Source of the DNA: Shewanella sp. AS1
GTDB taxonomy: Bacteria; Pseudomonadota; Gammaproteobacteria; Enterobacterales; Shewanellaceae
Assembly: GCF_021412565.1 (NCBI RefSeq)
Contig: NZ_JAKCLJ010000002.1
Location: forward strand, 248,001 to 312,000
DNA: 64,000 nucleotides
Direction: 5' to 3'
Shown here in pieces: positions 30,183 through 40,885 of this stretch. Every line of letters begins with the position of its first letter. The first letter of the stretch is position 1. Below the pieces are notes generated by a model. The model was not told where the DNA came from. It did not search any database and worked only from the letters and a program-made list of their open reading frames with translations. The translations under genes and the position numbers were made by a program.

Positions 30183-30557
30183 TTAAACCACAGCAACAGC
30201 ATTTAGCCAACGGTAGGCCTGAGACGTTTTCTGCCGTGAAAATACCGCAACAGGACACGGAGCCATATAAGCAAATAACTTGGCCATATTCATCAGATTT
30301 TCATTGTCTGTGATAATGGCCACTCTCGAAAAATCAGTTAAATGAAAAAGGCCCAGTTTAGCGTCATCCCACAGGGTCTCAATCGCGACCCCTTCAAACT
30401 GCTCGCCAAACTCGTACCATAACTTTATTGTTGCATGATCTGTTAACTTAGCCTCAATGGCAGGCACAAGGGCTCTGTCATAATCGTCACTGGAGAGGAT
30501 CCCCTGAACCCTTATCGCGAGCACATCATGACTAAAACCATCTAATAGCTCAATCAT
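30183..30557 (-). CDS. SpoIIAA-like (STAS-fold) protein
   Basis: 124 residues from the ATG 5 nt after GGAGG. It matches the SpoIIAA-like family (PF11964): FSHDVLAIRVQGILSSDDY, a central KLWYEFGEQFEG line, and VAIITDNENLMNMAKLFAY. Family members are small cytosolic proteins of unclear role, possibly binding lipids or partners. A longer frame back to 30578 exists but lacks an RBS. Confidence 0.8.
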   Translation of the reverse strand: MIELLDGFSHDVLAIRVQGILSSDDYDRALVPAIEAKLTDHATIKLWYEFGEQFEGVAIETLWDDAKLGLFHLTDFSRVAIITDNENLMNMAKLFAYMAPCPVAVFSRQKTSQAYRWLNAVAVV

Positions 30558-30581
30558 CATAGCCTCCGAACACGTCATGGC

Positions 30582-30869
30582 TTAACGTACAAAATGATAG
30601 ACAAATAAACAAAACAGCAAACCGGTAAAGGCACAATGGGCCAGATGCTGCCCCATATTAATACCAGCCCTAGCATAACGATAGTGCCTTATAAACTGCA
30701 CACCAAGCCATACCAAGATAAAAGGGACAAAAGGAAGTGAAAAAACGAAGAGGATAAACCCCCACCCCATCTCAACGGCATTCTTGCTAAAATATTGAAA
30801 TACAGTCCAAAACAGAGTCAAAATAACATAAACAATAAGATGCTGTTTATTAACAGACATGGATAACAT
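30582..30869 (-). CDS. Small three-helix membrane protein of unknown function
   Basis: 95 residues with three hydrophobic segments (about 10-28, 38-60, 78-94). I do not recognise a family. It lies 24 nt upstream of the SpoIIAA-like gene on the same strand, so the two may be co-transcribed. A second ATG (30860) is an alternative start. Confidence 0.65.
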   Translation of the reverse strand: MLSMSVNKQHLIVYVILTLFWTVFQYFSKNAVEMGWGFILFVFSLPFVPFILVWLGVQFIRHYRYARAGINMGQHLAHCAFTGLLFCLFVYHFVR

Positions 30870-30934
30870 TCATTGATCCCAAAAATAGTGCGCTCAGACT
30901 AACCTTAGAAAGGTTCAAGCCAATACTCAAGAGA

Positions 30935-31315
30935 TCAGTTGTAACCGTCTGTTACTAAGACTTTTTCTTTTGTGAGGCTGATGATTTCATTATCGAATAG
31001 ATTTTTTATCAGGGCTGAAAACTCGGTAATAAAGCGGATTTGCTCATCGGATGCCCTGTGATCGGCCACCTTAGCTAAGATCTCTTCGAGATCATAAACT
31101 ATGGCGTCAACTTCCCTGATCACCCTATTACGGTCGGAAAAGCTCAAAGAGCCGTGTTGGCCACAGACCAAAATAATTTGTGCCGCCAGCTGCTCTTCAA
31201 ATATCTCCATAATAGTCCCACCGCTGGCAGGGATATTTTCAGATAATTCGAAAATCTCAAGGTGATGGGTAAGATATTGTATGAGTTCTATATATCCGTT
31301 TTTATCAATGACCAT
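30935..31315 (-). CDS. DUF3802-like small protein
   Basis: 127 residues from MVIDKNGYIELIQYL, preceded by a weak AGTGGA. The segment VIREVDAIVYDLEEILAKV and the end ITEFSALIKNLFDNEI match my recollection of the DUF3802 family found in Shewanella and relatives. It is helical and acidic, without signal or membrane segments. Function unknown. An in-frame start at 31354 is less likely. Confidence 0.7.
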   Translation of the reverse strand: MVIDKNGYIELIQYLTHHLEIFELSENIPASGGTIMEIFEEQLAAQIILVCGQHGSLSFSDRNRVIREVDAIVYDLEEILAKVADHRASDEQIRFITEFSALIKNLFDNEIISLTKEKVLVTDGYN

Positions 31316-31429
31316 AATTCCACTTAATCCATTACAAGATAAAGCTTTGTACACTGTGCTTTATCGTAAGGAATATCGCACTTCATAGCGATCTAATATT
31401 CATTGTTTTAGACTATAAATCAAGTGGAT

Positions 31430-31456
31430 AAAAAAAGCCCTAACTTAAGTTAGGGC
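31430..31456 (-). terminator. Terminator of topA
   Basis: GCCCTAACTTAAGTTAGGGC (31437-31456) is a perfect 20-nt palindrome directly after topA. Its minus-strand transcript continues with TTTTTTTATCC. Confidence 0.92.
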
Positions 31457-31464
31457 GATTAGTA

Positions 31465-34119
31465 TCATTTCTTCGCTTTAGGCCTGGCCTTGGGTTTGGC
31501 CTTTGCCTCAGTAATCCATTTACCAGCAATATACTTGGCAACCCAGCCAGTGGCTTTACCATCCACCTCTGTTGCAACATATTGCTCCTTTGTCTTACGA
31601 CTATAACGAACGAAGGTTTTATTGCCTTCATCGTCCGTCAAAGGCGCATCGGCTAAATACTGATATTTAGGCCATAGGAGATCGCGGTACTTGACCAGCT
31701 CCTCCACCAAGGGCGCGCGGGTTTCCCGAGATTTAGGGAAAGTACTGGCCGCCATAAAGATCCCCGCCGCACCATCTCTTAATACGAAGTAACCGTCAGA
31801 CTTAGTGCATTTGAGTTCTGGCAGATGAATAGGATCCTCTTTTGGTGGCGCCGCCTCACCATTTTTCAATAGTTTACGAGTATTTTTACACTCTGCATTG
31901 GTGCAACCAAAATATTTACCGAAGCGGCCATTCTTAAGCTCCATGTCGCTACCGCAGCGGTCGCACTCTAATATGGGCCCTTCATAGCCTTTAATCTTGA
32001 ACTGCCCCTGCTCCACTTCATATCCACCGCACATGGGATTATTACCACACACATGCAGTTTACGCTTCTCGTCGATTAGGTAGCTGTCCATGGCGGTACC
32101 ACAGACACCACATCTGTGTTTGGCACGCAGCGCTTCTGTTTCGGCATCTTCACTATTTTCACTGATAGCCTCTTCGCCCGCTGTCAGATTCATTGTGGTC
32201 TTACAACGCTCTTTTGGCGGTAAGGCATAACCGGAGCAGCCTAAGAAAACCCCAGTCGAGCCTGTACGTATCCCCATAGGACGTCCACAGGTTGGGCAGG
32301 CAATGTCGGTGAGCACCATCTCATTGGGGCGCATACCGCCCTCTTCGGGTGGCAGTTCGGCCTTTTCCAATTGCGAAGTGAGATCCTGATAGAAACTATC
32401 GAGTACATTTTTCCAATCGAGTTGACCTTGAGCTACATTATCCAGGGTCTGCTCCATGCCCGCGGTAAAGTCATAGCTCATCAGCTCTTCAAAGCTGCCG
32501 ATCAGGCTCTCGCTGACGATTTCGCCCATCTTTTCTGCATAGAAACGGCGATTTTCAACTTTGACATAACCGCGATCTTGAATAGTGGAGATAATGGTTG
32601 CATAGGTTGAAGGACGACCAATTCCCCGTTTTTCAAGCTCTTTAACCAAAGATGCTTCGCTAAAACGTGCCGGCGGCTTGGTAAAATGCTGCTTGGGATC
32701 CAGTTGTTTAAGTGACAAGCTGTCACCCTGGGCAACGAAAGGCAGTGTGTTATCTTCTTCGTTTTTCTTCCTAATAGCAGTTTGTACTCTCGTCCAACCA
32801 TCAAATTTCAGTGTGCGGCCTGAAGCTTTAAGTTCATAATCGCCTGCGGTGACTGTCAGACGAGTGGAATCGTACTTCGCAGGCATCATCTGACATGCAA
32901 CAAACTGGCGCCAGATCAGCTCATATAAACGCTGGGCGTCACGCTCCATATCAGTTAAGTTGGCTGCTGTAACATTTACATCGGACGGTCTAATCGCCTC
33001 GTGCGCCTCTTGAGCGCCCTCTTTACTGCCATAACGAATAGGCTCCTGAGGCAGGTATTTATCACCAAACTCTTTGCCTATCATGGCTCTGACGCTATCG
33101 AGCGCTTCCTGACTCAAGTTAGTCGAATCGGTACGCATATAGGTGATATGGCCCGCCTCATAGAGACGCTGAGCCATCATCATGGTTTTCTTTACCCCGA
33201 AACCTAAACGGGTACTGGCCGCCTGCTGTAGAGTAGAGGTGATATAAGGTGCAGAGGGTTTGCTTGAGGTCGCCTTATCTTCCCGGGCACTCACCCGATA
33301 GCTGGCTCCTTTTAACGCGTCAACAGCCTTAAGCGCCTGCGCCTCATTGACAGGGGTAAAGTTACCACCTTGATACCTAACCACCTGCATCTTGAGCATT
33401 TCATTGGACAAGGTGTTTAGCTCGGCATGGATATCCCAAAACTCTTCAGGGACAAAGGCCTTGATCTCGCCTTCACGTTCGACCACCAAACGGGTCGCAA
33501 CCGATTGCACCCGGCCGGCAGATAAGCCCCGGGCGACCTTTTTCCAAAGCAGTGGTGAAACCATAAAGCCCACAACACGGTCGAGGAAACGTCGCGCCTG
33601 CTGGGCGTTCACCATGTTGTTATCTAAGCTGGATGGGTGACTGAAAGCGTCCTGAATGGCCGATTTGGTGATCTCATTAAATACCACACGTTGATAGCGG
33701 GCAGGATCCCCTCCAATCACTTCTTGTAAATGCCAAGCGATTGCCTCTCCCTCTCTATCCAAATCGGTTGCGAGAAAGATATTATCGGCATTTTCAGCAA
33801 GTGATTGCAGCTCTTTGACAACTTTTTCCTTACCAGGAAGTGTCTGGTAATTGGCTTTCCAGCCATGTTCGGGATCGACCCCCATACGGGCAACAAGTGC
33901 CTGTTTGGCTTTTTTGGCCTTATAAACCGCTTTCTCCTCCGCTGACATCTTGCGCACTTCTGCTGGAGATTTGGTTCCTGACTTCGTTTCACTGACCGAA
34001 GAGGTTGGCAAGTCACGTATGTGACCCACACTGGATTTTACAATGTAATCCTTACCAAGATACTTATTAATAGTCTTGGCTTTGGCCGGTGATTCGACAA
34101 TAACTAGCGATTTACCCAT
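31465..34119 (-). CDS. topA: DNA topoisomerase I
   Basis: Type IA topoisomerase that relaxes negative supercoils. I chose the start giving [17 protein letters not shown], the conserved TopA N-terminus (884 residues); an upstream in-frame start at 34167 adds 16 unlikely residues. TOPRIM acidic residues are in [15 protein letters not shown]. The active Tyr is in [15 protein letters not shown]. Three C-terminal zinc-finger modules ([28 protein letters not shown]) precede a Lys/Pro-rich tail. Confidence 0.97.
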   Translation of the reverse strand: MGKSLVIVESPAKAKTINKYLGKDYIVKSSVGHIRDLPTSSVSETKSGTKSPAEVRKMSAEEKAVYKAKKAKQALVARMGVDPEHGWKANYQTLPGKEKVVKELQSLAENADNIFLATDLDREGEAIAWHLQEVIGGDPARYQRVVFNEITKSAIQDAFSHPSSLDNNMVNAQQARRFLDRVVGFMVSPLLWKKVARGLSAGRVQSVATRLVVEREGEIKAFVPEEFWDIHAELNTLSNEMLKMQVVRYQGGNFTPVNEAQALKAVDALKGASYRVSAREDKATSSKPSAPYITSTLQQAASTRLGFGVKKTMMMAQRLYEAGHITYMRTDSTNLSQEALDSVRAMIGKEFGDKYLPQEPIRYGSKEGAQEAHEAIRPSDVNVTAANLTDMERDAQRLYELIWRQFVACQMMPAKYDSTRLTVTAGDYELKASGRTLKFDGWTRVQTAIRKKNEEDNTLPFVAQGDSLSLKQLDPKQHFTKPPARFSEASLVKELEKRGIGRPSTYATIISTIQDRGYVKVENRRFYAEKMGEIVSESLIGSFEELMSYDFTAGMEQTLDNVAQGQLDWKNVLDSFYQDLTSQLEKAELPPEEGGMRPNEMVLTDIACPTCGRPMGIRTGSTGVFLGCSGYALPPKERCKTTMNLTAGEEAISENSEDAETEALRAKHRCGVCGTAMDSYLIDEKRKLHVCGNNPMCGGYEVEQGQFKIKGYEGPILECDRCGSDMELKNGRFGKYFGCTNAECKNTRKLLKNGEAAPPKEDPIHLPELKCTKSDGYFVLRDGAAGIFMAASTFPKSRETRAPLVEELVKYRDLLWPKYQYLADAPLTDDEGNKTFVRYSRKTKEQYVATEVDGKATGWVAKYIAGKWITEAKAKPKARPKAKK

Positions 34120-34470
34120 AGAATGATCTGCGCCAAAAAGTCTCAAAGTTGTGTAAATTGGCTCCATATATAGAGGGTTGTATCGATACTTTCAAGCAGA
34201 TCCCTCTTTTATTTGTCTCAGAGTGCCAATTTTTAACCATTTTTGAAAAAATTGTGAAAAATAATATTGCGTAATTAAAAACTAATATTTCATTATTAGG
34301 CATCCCGCAAGCAATAGTTATGCATTTTTAAGCAGATATCACAATACCCCCCTTTTTTAGTCAACTTGTTAAGCCAAACAGCTTCAGTATACTGGAGCAA
34401 AATTTCAGCAGGCCTGATGGAAAATCGGTCGTAAAATGATTAATCAAATAACAAGTTCAAGGGAAATATA
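34120..34470. other. Divergent promoter region between topA and astB
   Basis: AT-rich, no gene seen. It should hold both divergent promoters; I could not assign a regulator site with confidence. TTTCATTATTAGG and AATATTTCA near 34285-34300 are weak ArgR-like half-sites. Confidence 0.35.
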
Positions 34471-35808
34471 ATGAAGCATTATGAGGCAAACTTTGATGGA
34501 CTCGTCGGCCCCACCCATAATTACGCGGGCTTGTCCTATGGCAATGTGGCTTCATTAAATAATGCAGCAGCCACATCCAACCCTAAGGCCGCGGCAAAAC
34601 AAGGACTCAAAAAGGCCAAGGCACTCGCCGACATGGGATTAGTCCAAGGCGTACTGGCGCCTCAGGAGCGCCCAGATCTTCATACACTGCGTCGGATCGG
34701 TTTTTCAGGAACAGACGCACAAGTTCTTAATAAAGCCGCCACACAAGCTCCTGCGCTCCTTAGAGCCTGTTGTAGCGCATCGAGCATGTGGACAGCCAAT
34801 GCCGCCACCGTCTCCCCCAGTGCCGATACCTATGATGGCAAAATTCATTTTACCCCTGCAAACCTAGTGGATAAATTACACCGCAGCATAGAACCAGTCA
34901 CCACAGGACGGATTCTGGCGGCGACTTTTAATCATCCGCGACATTTTGCCCATCATCAACACCTGCCGGAACACACCAGCTTTGGCGATGAAGGCGCGGC
35001 CAATCACACCCGATTATGTCAAGAGTATGGTCATGCAGGTCTCGAGCTGTTTGTCTATGGCCAAGAGGCCACCAACCCTGCTGCCAAGAAACCGAAGAAA
35101 TACCCAGCAAGGCAAACTTTAGAGGCATCGCAGGCGATTGCGCGCCTGCATGGTCTTGACGATGAAAGCTGCGTGTTTATCCAGCAAAACCCCGATGTTA
35201 TCGATCAAGGCGTTTTTCATAATGATGTGATTGCCGTGGGTAACCAGAATGTGCTGTTTTATCACGAACAAGCCTTTCTCCATACCGAGGAAAAGTTAGC
35301 TGAGATTCGCCGCAAATTTAGCGCCACAGATCTGCATTTTATCTGTGTACCGACCAGTAAAGTCAGCATAGATGATGTGGTGAAAAGTTACCTTTTTAAT
35401 ACCCAAATCGTCACCTTGTCCCCTGACGAGATGGCCATCATTGCCCCGACAGATTGTCAGGCCAATCCTGCGGTATCGGCCTATCTAAATGAACTTATCA
35501 CCTTAGGTACCCCTATCAAGCAGGTACACTATTTTGATGTTAAGCAGAGCATGCAAAACGGCGGCGGCCCCGCGTGCCTGCGCCTGCGCGTTGCTATGAC
35601 AGAGATGGAAGTCTCGGCAGTCAACCCGCACACACTAATGAATGATGCACTGTTTAATCGTTTGAACCTTTGGGTCGATAAACATTATCGTGACAGGCTG
35701 GATGTGGCTGATCTGGCCGATCCTCAACTCATCAATGAATCCAGAATCGCCCTCGATGAACTGACCCAGATAATGAAACTCGGCAGTGTCTATCAGTTCC
35801 AACGATAA
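34471..35808 (+). CDS. astB: N-succinylarginine dihydrolase
   Basis: Second enzyme of the arginine succinyltransferase (AST) catabolic pathway, converting succinylarginine to succinylornithine, ammonia and CO2. Family signatures: [20 protein letters not shown] at the N-terminus, [18 protein letters not shown], and [12 protein letters not shown] with the catalytic Cys near residue 370. 445 residues is normal. It stands alone, away from astC/A/D. Confidence 0.96.
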   Translation: MKHYEANFDGLVGPTHNYAGLSYGNVASLNNAAATSNPKAAAKQGLKKAKALADMGLVQGVLAPQERPDLHTLRRIGFSGTDAQVLNKAATQAPALLRACCSASSMWTANAATVSPSADTYDGKIHFTPANLVDKLHRSIEPVTTGRILAATFNHPRHFAHHQHLPEHTSFGDEGAANHTRLCQEYGHAGLELFVYGQEATNPAAKKPKKYPARQTLEASQAIARLHGLDDESCVFIQQNPDVIDQGVFHNDVIAVGNQNVLFYHEQAFLHTEEKLAEIRRKFSATDLHFICVPTSKVSIDDVVKSYLFNTQIVTLSPDEMAIIAPTDCQANPAVSAYLNELITLGTPIKQVHYFDVKQSMQNGGGPACLRLRVAMTEMEVSAVNPHTLMNDALFNRLNLWVDKHYRDRLDVADLADPQLINESRIALDELTQIMKLGSVYQFQR

Positions 35809-35851
35809 AAAGTTCAGAGGAGTGTTACTCCTTCGCTAAAACATAGACAGT

Positions 35852-35878
35852 AAAAAAGGTGCCTTTGGCACCTTTTTT
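35852..35878. terminator. Bidirectional terminator after astB
   Basis: AAAAAAGGTGCC (35852-35863) and GGCACCTTTTTT (35867-35878) pair perfectly over 12 bp with loop TTT. It serves astB and the convergent lipoprotein gene. Confidence 0.93.
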
Positions 35879-35889
35879 ACTGTTACTTC

Positions 35890-38367
35890 TCAGGGGGCTT
35901 TAATTGTTGTTATTGGAACTGAAAGAGCCTGAGTTACAAGCCCTGACGGTGTTTCCACCTCAACCAGGAAAACACCTGAATCGTCTTGATCTTCCCCTTT
36001 TAGGGTCACAGTGAATTCACGTCCGCCATTGTAGTTACTGCTCGGCCAGACATACTGAGTTGAACTTACGACTGAGCCCGCAGTGGCGCTAAATGACACC
36101 TTTGTACCTGCTGGCATCTGCTGATTATGGCGATCTGAAATAACAAAGATGACAGACGCCGTGCCTTTACCCTCGATAGTGATCCCTCCTCCCACATGGG
36201 CGCCATCCTTATCTGTGATAAGAACATCACTCGCCGGCGTTGAATAAGCCGTGCTGCCAGACATCACTATCACTAAACTGCGACGCACATACAAAGACTT
36301 AGATTCTGTCACGCCATCGGCGCACCCAGAATGCACCGGATCGGAGCAGAGCACACCATTGTATTTCTGATCGGCAACTTGAAAGACACCATCGGCATTA
36401 AAATCGATCAGCTCTTCTAGTGAGCCCCCTTGCTGACCTGTACCACTGGTGTCCTGAGGGTTAAACAGTCCATCTTCATTGTAATCATTAAAGGCATCTG
36501 TCAGGTCAAAAGAGTGACCCGTAACATCAGTGCCATTGAGAAACTCTGACATTTCACTGGCATCAAAGCGACCATTACCGTTGAGATCGGGGAAAGACTC
36601 CTCACCAATCGCGGTTGCTGTAATAGTTGCACGTCCACCATATTTTTGACCATACATGTTGCCGTAGATCCCAAGAGTCGCATCGAAACTCAAATTAGCA
36701 TCAGGGTTATTGGTCATCGCTCCTGATCCATCAAACAGCGTATTCCCTTCTGGGCGAGGCAGCTGACTGGTCCATTTCACTGAACAGGCACCATTAACCG
36801 TCGAACAGTGATCGCCAATAGAACCGCCCTCTGTAGTAAAGGAAATAGTCGTGCCATCTGGCACCGGGTTGTTAAAGGCATCGGCCATACGCGCCGTTAC
36901 CACCACCACGGCACCATCGATATCCCAGCCTTCAGGGTTCAGCTTATCGACTGAAAGCGAGAAGCTGTCTTGATCTGGAATACCCGTCGATACGATCAAC
37001 TGTTTAGACTGACTGGAAATCGCTGGCACAGCGCCGTTATCAACGGTCGCCGTGACCCTCAGTGACGTGGCCACAGTACCTGTTGTCACAACCGTCTGTA
37101 CCATACCATTCGCATCTGTGGTTGCATTAGGCGGAGCAAATGTAACCCCACCAGCGTTAGTATTTAATGCAAACAGCACATTCTGGTTACTGACAGGGTT
37201 ACTGTTTTTATCCAGCACTTGGAATTTCACCGTTGAAGACTCGACACCACCGGTTCCCAGAATGCTGATGGTTTGTGGGGTTGCCGAATCGAACACTATG
37301 CTGCCCACATCGGCGGGTAACACTTCTAACATACCTGTGGCAGAAAGGTTTTTGCCACCGGCGTTGGCCGTCACATTGATCTGATCATCACCCACACAGC
37401 CTTTGGCCAAATAAGTCGATGTCGCCACACCGTTGTTGGTTGCAACCGGTGTACTGATTTGAGCAGAACCCGCGCTGACACAACGGGATGAGAAGCTAAC
37501 ATCCACGGGCTGAGTATAGGGACTGCCTTGATCGTCCTGGATTTGTACCGAGATAGTCGCTGTACCGCCAGCTGACAGCACATCTGTACTCACTTCGGCT
37601 GTACCCGCAACAAAGGGAGTACCGCTGCCCATCACCACATTGGTGGCGCCGACAACCACTATCGCCTTACCTACTTCGCCAGTCGATAATGTTGCGCTAA
37701 CCTCACCCGCCCCCAAAGCGTTACCCGCATAAATATCAACGCTTGCCACTCCTCGAGCATCAGTCACAGCAGATTTAATGGGCAGATCACCGATAGTCGT
37801 ATCGAATGTCACTATCACAGACTTAGAAACCCCACTGACCATCGCGGTAACTTTACCTGGAGTCAAGGTGCTGATTGATTGAATAGGATTACCGTTAGCA
37901 TCAGTTAATGTCACAGCAACTTGTGCTCCGCCACCAGCCACAACAGTACCACCATCACCGGCCATGGTGACGTTAACAGTTGCGCTCTCACCCGTGCTGG
38001 TGGTTGCTGTCACTGTGGCGCCGGTACTAATGGACGCCGTATTCAGGGTAATAGTAGCCACCCCACTGCTGTCTGTCGCCACCGCTCCGGTTGCCGGCGT
38101 AAAGGTGCCATAGGTCGCATCGTTTAAACTGAAGGTCACTAAGGTATTAACTGGACTGCCTCCCCCCGTTTTTACCTCAGCGGTAAGAGTCGCCGGCGAT
38201 GCTGCGGAGATTTGGGTATTATCGATAGTCAGTGCAATGGAGATACTGTCCTGATCTACGCTAGTTCCACCATCAGTACCATCGTCTGTGATATCGCCCC
38301 CACCACTACAGGCAGCAAGAAAAAGTAAAAATAAATATGAGGTAAAAACGTTAAACGCTGACTTCAT
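35890..38367 (-). CDS. Large Ig-like (Big_1/invasin-type) lipoprotein with EF-hand-like loops
   Basis: 825 residues with a lipobox (LFLAAC, Cys19) followed by GGGDITDDGTDGG, so it is a surface or outer-membrane lipoprotein. It carries a series of bacterial Ig-like Big_1 domains (about 40-470), each marked by patterns such as TDANGMVQTVVTTG or SGVATITLNTAS. Around residues 590-670 there are three Asp-rich loops (DLNGNGRFDASEM, DYNEDGLFNPQD, DFNADGVFQVAD) like calcium-binding EF-hand or dockerin loops. A last Ig-like pair follows. Function unknown, probably adhesive or structural. Confidence 0.88.
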   Translation of the reverse strand: MKSAFNVFTSYLFLLFLAACSGGGDITDDGTDGGTSVDQDSISIALTIDNTQISAASPATLTAEVKTGGGSPVNTLVTFSLNDATYGTFTPATGAVATDSSGVATITLNTASISTGATVTATTSTGESATVNVTMAGDGGTVVAGGGAQVAVTLTDANGNPIQSISTLTPGKVTAMVSGVSKSVIVTFDTTIGDLPIKSAVTDARGVASVDIYAGNALGAGEVSATLSTGEVGKAIVVVGATNVVMGSGTPFVAGTAEVSTDVLSAGGTATISVQIQDDQGSPYTQPVDVSFSSRCVSAGSAQISTPVATNNGVATSTYLAKGCVGDDQINVTANAGGKNLSATGMLEVLPADVGSIVFDSATPQTISILGTGGVESSTVKFQVLDKNSNPVSNQNVLFALNTNAGGVTFAPPNATTDANGMVQTVVTTGTVATSLRVTATVDNGAVPAISSQSKQLIVSTGIPDQDSFSLSVDKLNPEGWDIDGAVVVVTARMADAFNNPVPDGTTISFTTEGGSIGDHCSTVNGACSVKWTSQLPRPEGNTLFDGSGAMTNNPDANLSFDATLGIYGNMYGQKYGGRATITATAIGEESFPDLNGNGRFDASEMSEFLNGTDVTGHSFDLTDAFNDYNEDGLFNPQDTSGTGQQGGSLEELIDFNADGVFQVADQKYNGVLCSDPVHSGCADGVTESKSLYVRRSLVIVMSGSTAYSTPASDVLITDKDGAHVGGGITIEGKGTASVIFVISDRHNQQMPAGTKVSFSATAGSVVSSTQYVWPSSNYNGGREFTVTLKGEDQDDSGVFLVEVETPSGLVTQALSVPITTIKAP

Positions 38368-38583
38368 TGTCAGACTCCCTGTAACTTAAGATTATAATGT
38401 TGACATCCGCCTATTACTTATAGATTAACATTACACAATTTTCCTATAACTTTTCCATCACTAATCGACTTTATTTTTAACAAATGTTCCAAAAGATTAC
38501 TTATTTAGCCATTTCACAAGGCTCAGTTTCTTGCTAGGCTTTATGGCAAAATCACATTGATTAAAATTAATACAGGATGCACT

Positions 38584-39903
38584 ATGGCGCCCACTAAAAA
38601 AAAGAAACTAGGGTTAACACCTAAAATACTTATCGGCATGGCCGGGGGTATTTTCTTCGGTCTTCTACTTCGCAGTTTATTTCCAGAAAGTAGTTTTATT
38701 CAGGACTATATTACCGATGGTGTATTACATGTCGTAGGAACCATTTTTATCTCAAGCTTGCAGATGCTGGTTGTTCCCCTGGTCTTTATCTCACTCGTTT
38801 GCGGTACCTGCTCTTTAAGCGACCCATCAACTTTGGGGCGACTTGGCGGAAAAACCATCATTTTTTATCTATTTACTACCGCAATAGCGCTGATCACCGC
38901 AATTTTAGTCGCCCTGCTAATCCATCCAGGTAATGCCAGCCTTGCCAGTGAAAATATGCATTTCGCTGTTAAAGAGGCCCCAAGTTTAGCCAATGTATTA
39001 ATCAACCTCGTTCCCCGTAATCCTATTCAAGCAATGACCGAAGGCAATATGCTGCAGATCATTATATTTGCAGTTATCTTTGGTTTTGCGATTTCCCATA
39101 TTGGCGAAAGAGGTAAACGCGTTTCAGCCCTATTTAATGACCTGAATGAAGTTATCATGCGCGTAGTAACCTTAATCATGCAACTTGCCCCCTATGGTAT
39201 TTTCGCGCTCATGGGTAAACTGGCACTTTCTCTGGGTGTTGAAACCTTCCAGAGTGTGGTTAAATATTTCTTCGTGGTATTGGCTGTATTAATATTCCAC
39301 GCCTTTGTTGTTTACCCACTGCTATTAAAAAGTTTCTCGGGCTTAAGTCCCCTCATCTTTATCCGTAAAATGCGCGACGTGCAGTTATTTGCCTTCAGTA
39401 CCGCAAGTTCAAATGCAACACTGCCAGTCACTATCGAAGCTGCCGAACACCGCCTGGGCGTGGATAATAAGATAGCCTCTTTCACTCTGCCTTTAGGTGC
39501 CACTATAAACATGGATGGTACGGCGATTATGCAAGGGGTGGCGACCGTCTTTATTGCACAGGTCTTTGGTATTGATCTCACGCTTACCGACTACGCCATG
39601 GTTGTGGTCACAGCAACATTAGCTTCTATCGGTACCGCAGGCGTTCCTGGTGTAGGTTTGATCATGCTGGCCATGGTACTTAATCAGGTCGGTCTGCCTG
39701 TCGAAGGTATCGCTCTGATCATGGGGGTAGACAGATTGCTGGATATGGTGCGTACTGCCGTTAACGTAACCGGTGATTCTGTGGCTACTGTCGTGATAGC
39801 AAAATCAGAAAATGCTTTTGACTCAGAAGTTTATCACAACACTCAAGCAGGCAAGACCACAGGCAGTTTCACCGATCAGATAAACGTGGAAATGAAACCT
39901 TAA
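38584..39903 (+). CDS. Dicarboxylate/amino acid:cation symporter (DAACS family)
   Basis: Inner-membrane secondary transporter for glutamate, aspartate or C4-dicarboxylates, of the GltP/DctA type. 439 residues from the ATG preceded by AGGA at 6 nt. About eight transmembrane helices plus two re-entrant loops. Signatures: STASSNATLPVTIEAAE (serine-rich loop), ATINMDGTAIMQG (NMDGT cation motif) and the C-terminal MVRTAVNVTGDSVATVVIAK. The exact substrate cannot be told from sequence alone. Confidence 0.93.
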   Translation: MAPTKKKKLGLTPKILIGMAGGIFFGLLLRSLFPESSFIQDYITDGVLHVVGTIFISSLQMLVVPLVFISLVCGTCSLSDPSTLGRLGGKTIIFYLFTTAIALITAILVALLIHPGNASLASENMHFAVKEAPSLANVLINLVPRNPIQAMTEGNMLQIIIFAVIFGFAISHIGERGKRVSALFNDLNEVIMRVVTLIMQLAPYGIFALMGKLALSLGVETFQSVVKYFFVVLAVLIFHAFVVYPLLLKSFSGLSPLIFIRKMRDVQLFAFSTASSNATLPVTIEAAEHRLGVDNKIASFTLPLGATINMDGTAIMQGVATVFIAQVFGIDLTLTDYAMVVVTATLASIGTAGVPGVGLIMLAMVLNQVGLPVEGIALIMGVDRLLDMVRTAVNVTGDSVATVVIAKSENAFDSEVYHNTQAGKTTGSFTDQINVEMKP

Positions 39904-39946
39904 GTTTACTGCTATCTACTTACTACTCTGTAGTCCATTTAATAAG

Positions 39947-39970
39947 AAGGCGTCCATTGACGCCTTTTTT
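39947..39970 (+). terminator. Terminator of the symporter gene
   Basis: AAGGCGTC and GACGCCTT (8-bp stem, loop CATT) followed by TTTT. Confidence 0.9.
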
Positions 39971-40012
39971 CATGACCACGACAGACTAAGTCCCATTCAC
40001 AACACAGTTATT

Positions 40013-40087
40013 TTAAGATCTCGATTTCGCGAAAACCATTGGAGTAAGCAGAATAAGGCCTAGGGTCAAAATACGGGAATTTTTCAT
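40013..40087 (-). CDS. Possible 24-residue peptide resembling a bare signal peptide
   Basis: An open frame too short for usual gene finding: basic N-terminus (MKNSRI), hydrophobic core (LTLGLILLTPMVFA) and a signal-peptidase-like VFA-KS site just before the stop. ACAGG lies 5 nt before the ATG. It is either a small membrane/secreted peptide or the start of a lost secreted protein gene. Nothing recognisable continues after the stop. Confidence 0.35.
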   Translation of the reverse strand: MKNSRILTLGLILLTPMVFAKSRS

Positions 40088-40224
40088 AACAACCTGTCCA
40101 TTTTATCCATATTATTCGAGTCAACTGCTACCACAGTCGCTCAATTTTAACGCCCCGTTATACAATCATTTCCTAATGAATGCACCCTTTATGGGAAAGA
40201 GAGAGCTCACTGTGAACTGGCTGA

Positions 40225-40665
40225 CTATTTAAGCAGCATTTGGGTCAACAAAAGGCAAGCACAGATGATGGAAAGGTTTATCATTGCCCGCATCAACCAT
40301 GGCCTTCTCCCATAGGAGAGTGGCAAGCGTTTTGAGGCAAGCACGCACAGCCCCATCAGGGTAAACCAGGGAGTAAAAAACAGCGTAACGCGTACTTTGA
40401 CCAGAGTAACGGCCAGATCGTGCAATGCGCCACTCACGGCAAAGGTCATGATTAAGGCTAAAGAGAAAGGAAGCACACGAAGGCAAGGACGCATCACCAG
40501 CCTCGCGAGATAGTAACCCCAGATAGGATTCCAGTATTCCCAGAACTGATGAAAACTGCCTGCGCCAAGTGAGCGGCTCAACATGTTTCTCATCGATTCT
40601 GGCGCCCCTAGGGCTACGCCATTGCGCTTTTTAACATAAGCCGAAAGGGTAATCGATTTTGCCAT
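40225..40665 (-). CDS. Small integral membrane protein, possibly MBOAT-like
   Basis: 146 residues from the ATG giving MAKSITLSAYVKKRNG; the frame is open to 40737. Conserved-looking segments are RSLGAGSFHQFWEYWNPIWG, which resembles the start of acyltransferase-type membrane proteins, and FAVSGALHDLA. The latter recalls the catalytic-His region (S-G-x-x-H-D/E) of MBOAT or wax-synthase families. Three or four transmembrane helices. It is much shorter than a full MBOAT, so enzymatic activity is uncertain. Confidence 0.6.
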   Translation of the reverse strand: MAKSITLSAYVKKRNGVALGAPESMRNMLSRSLGAGSFHQFWEYWNPIWGYYLARLVMRPCLRVLPFSLALIMTFAVSGALHDLAVTLVKVRVTLFFTPWFTLMGLCVLASKRLPLSYGRRPWLMRAMINLSIICACLLLTQMLLK

Positions 40666-40885
40666 AATGTTAACGTCTGGGCGCTCCTCTAGAGTCACAC
40701 TAGGTATGACGAACATTCCCCATAAGGAATAAATCATCAGATTCGGCTCACTAACCTAAAGCCTATTGGATCGCTTTGCAAACAGGCTCAACAAACGGGC
40801 ACTAAAAGCATAAGCAAACAAAACGGCCTGAACTTTTTCAAGCACAGGCCGATTCAGTTATCACAAAGAGGATGCCACGCGGCAA

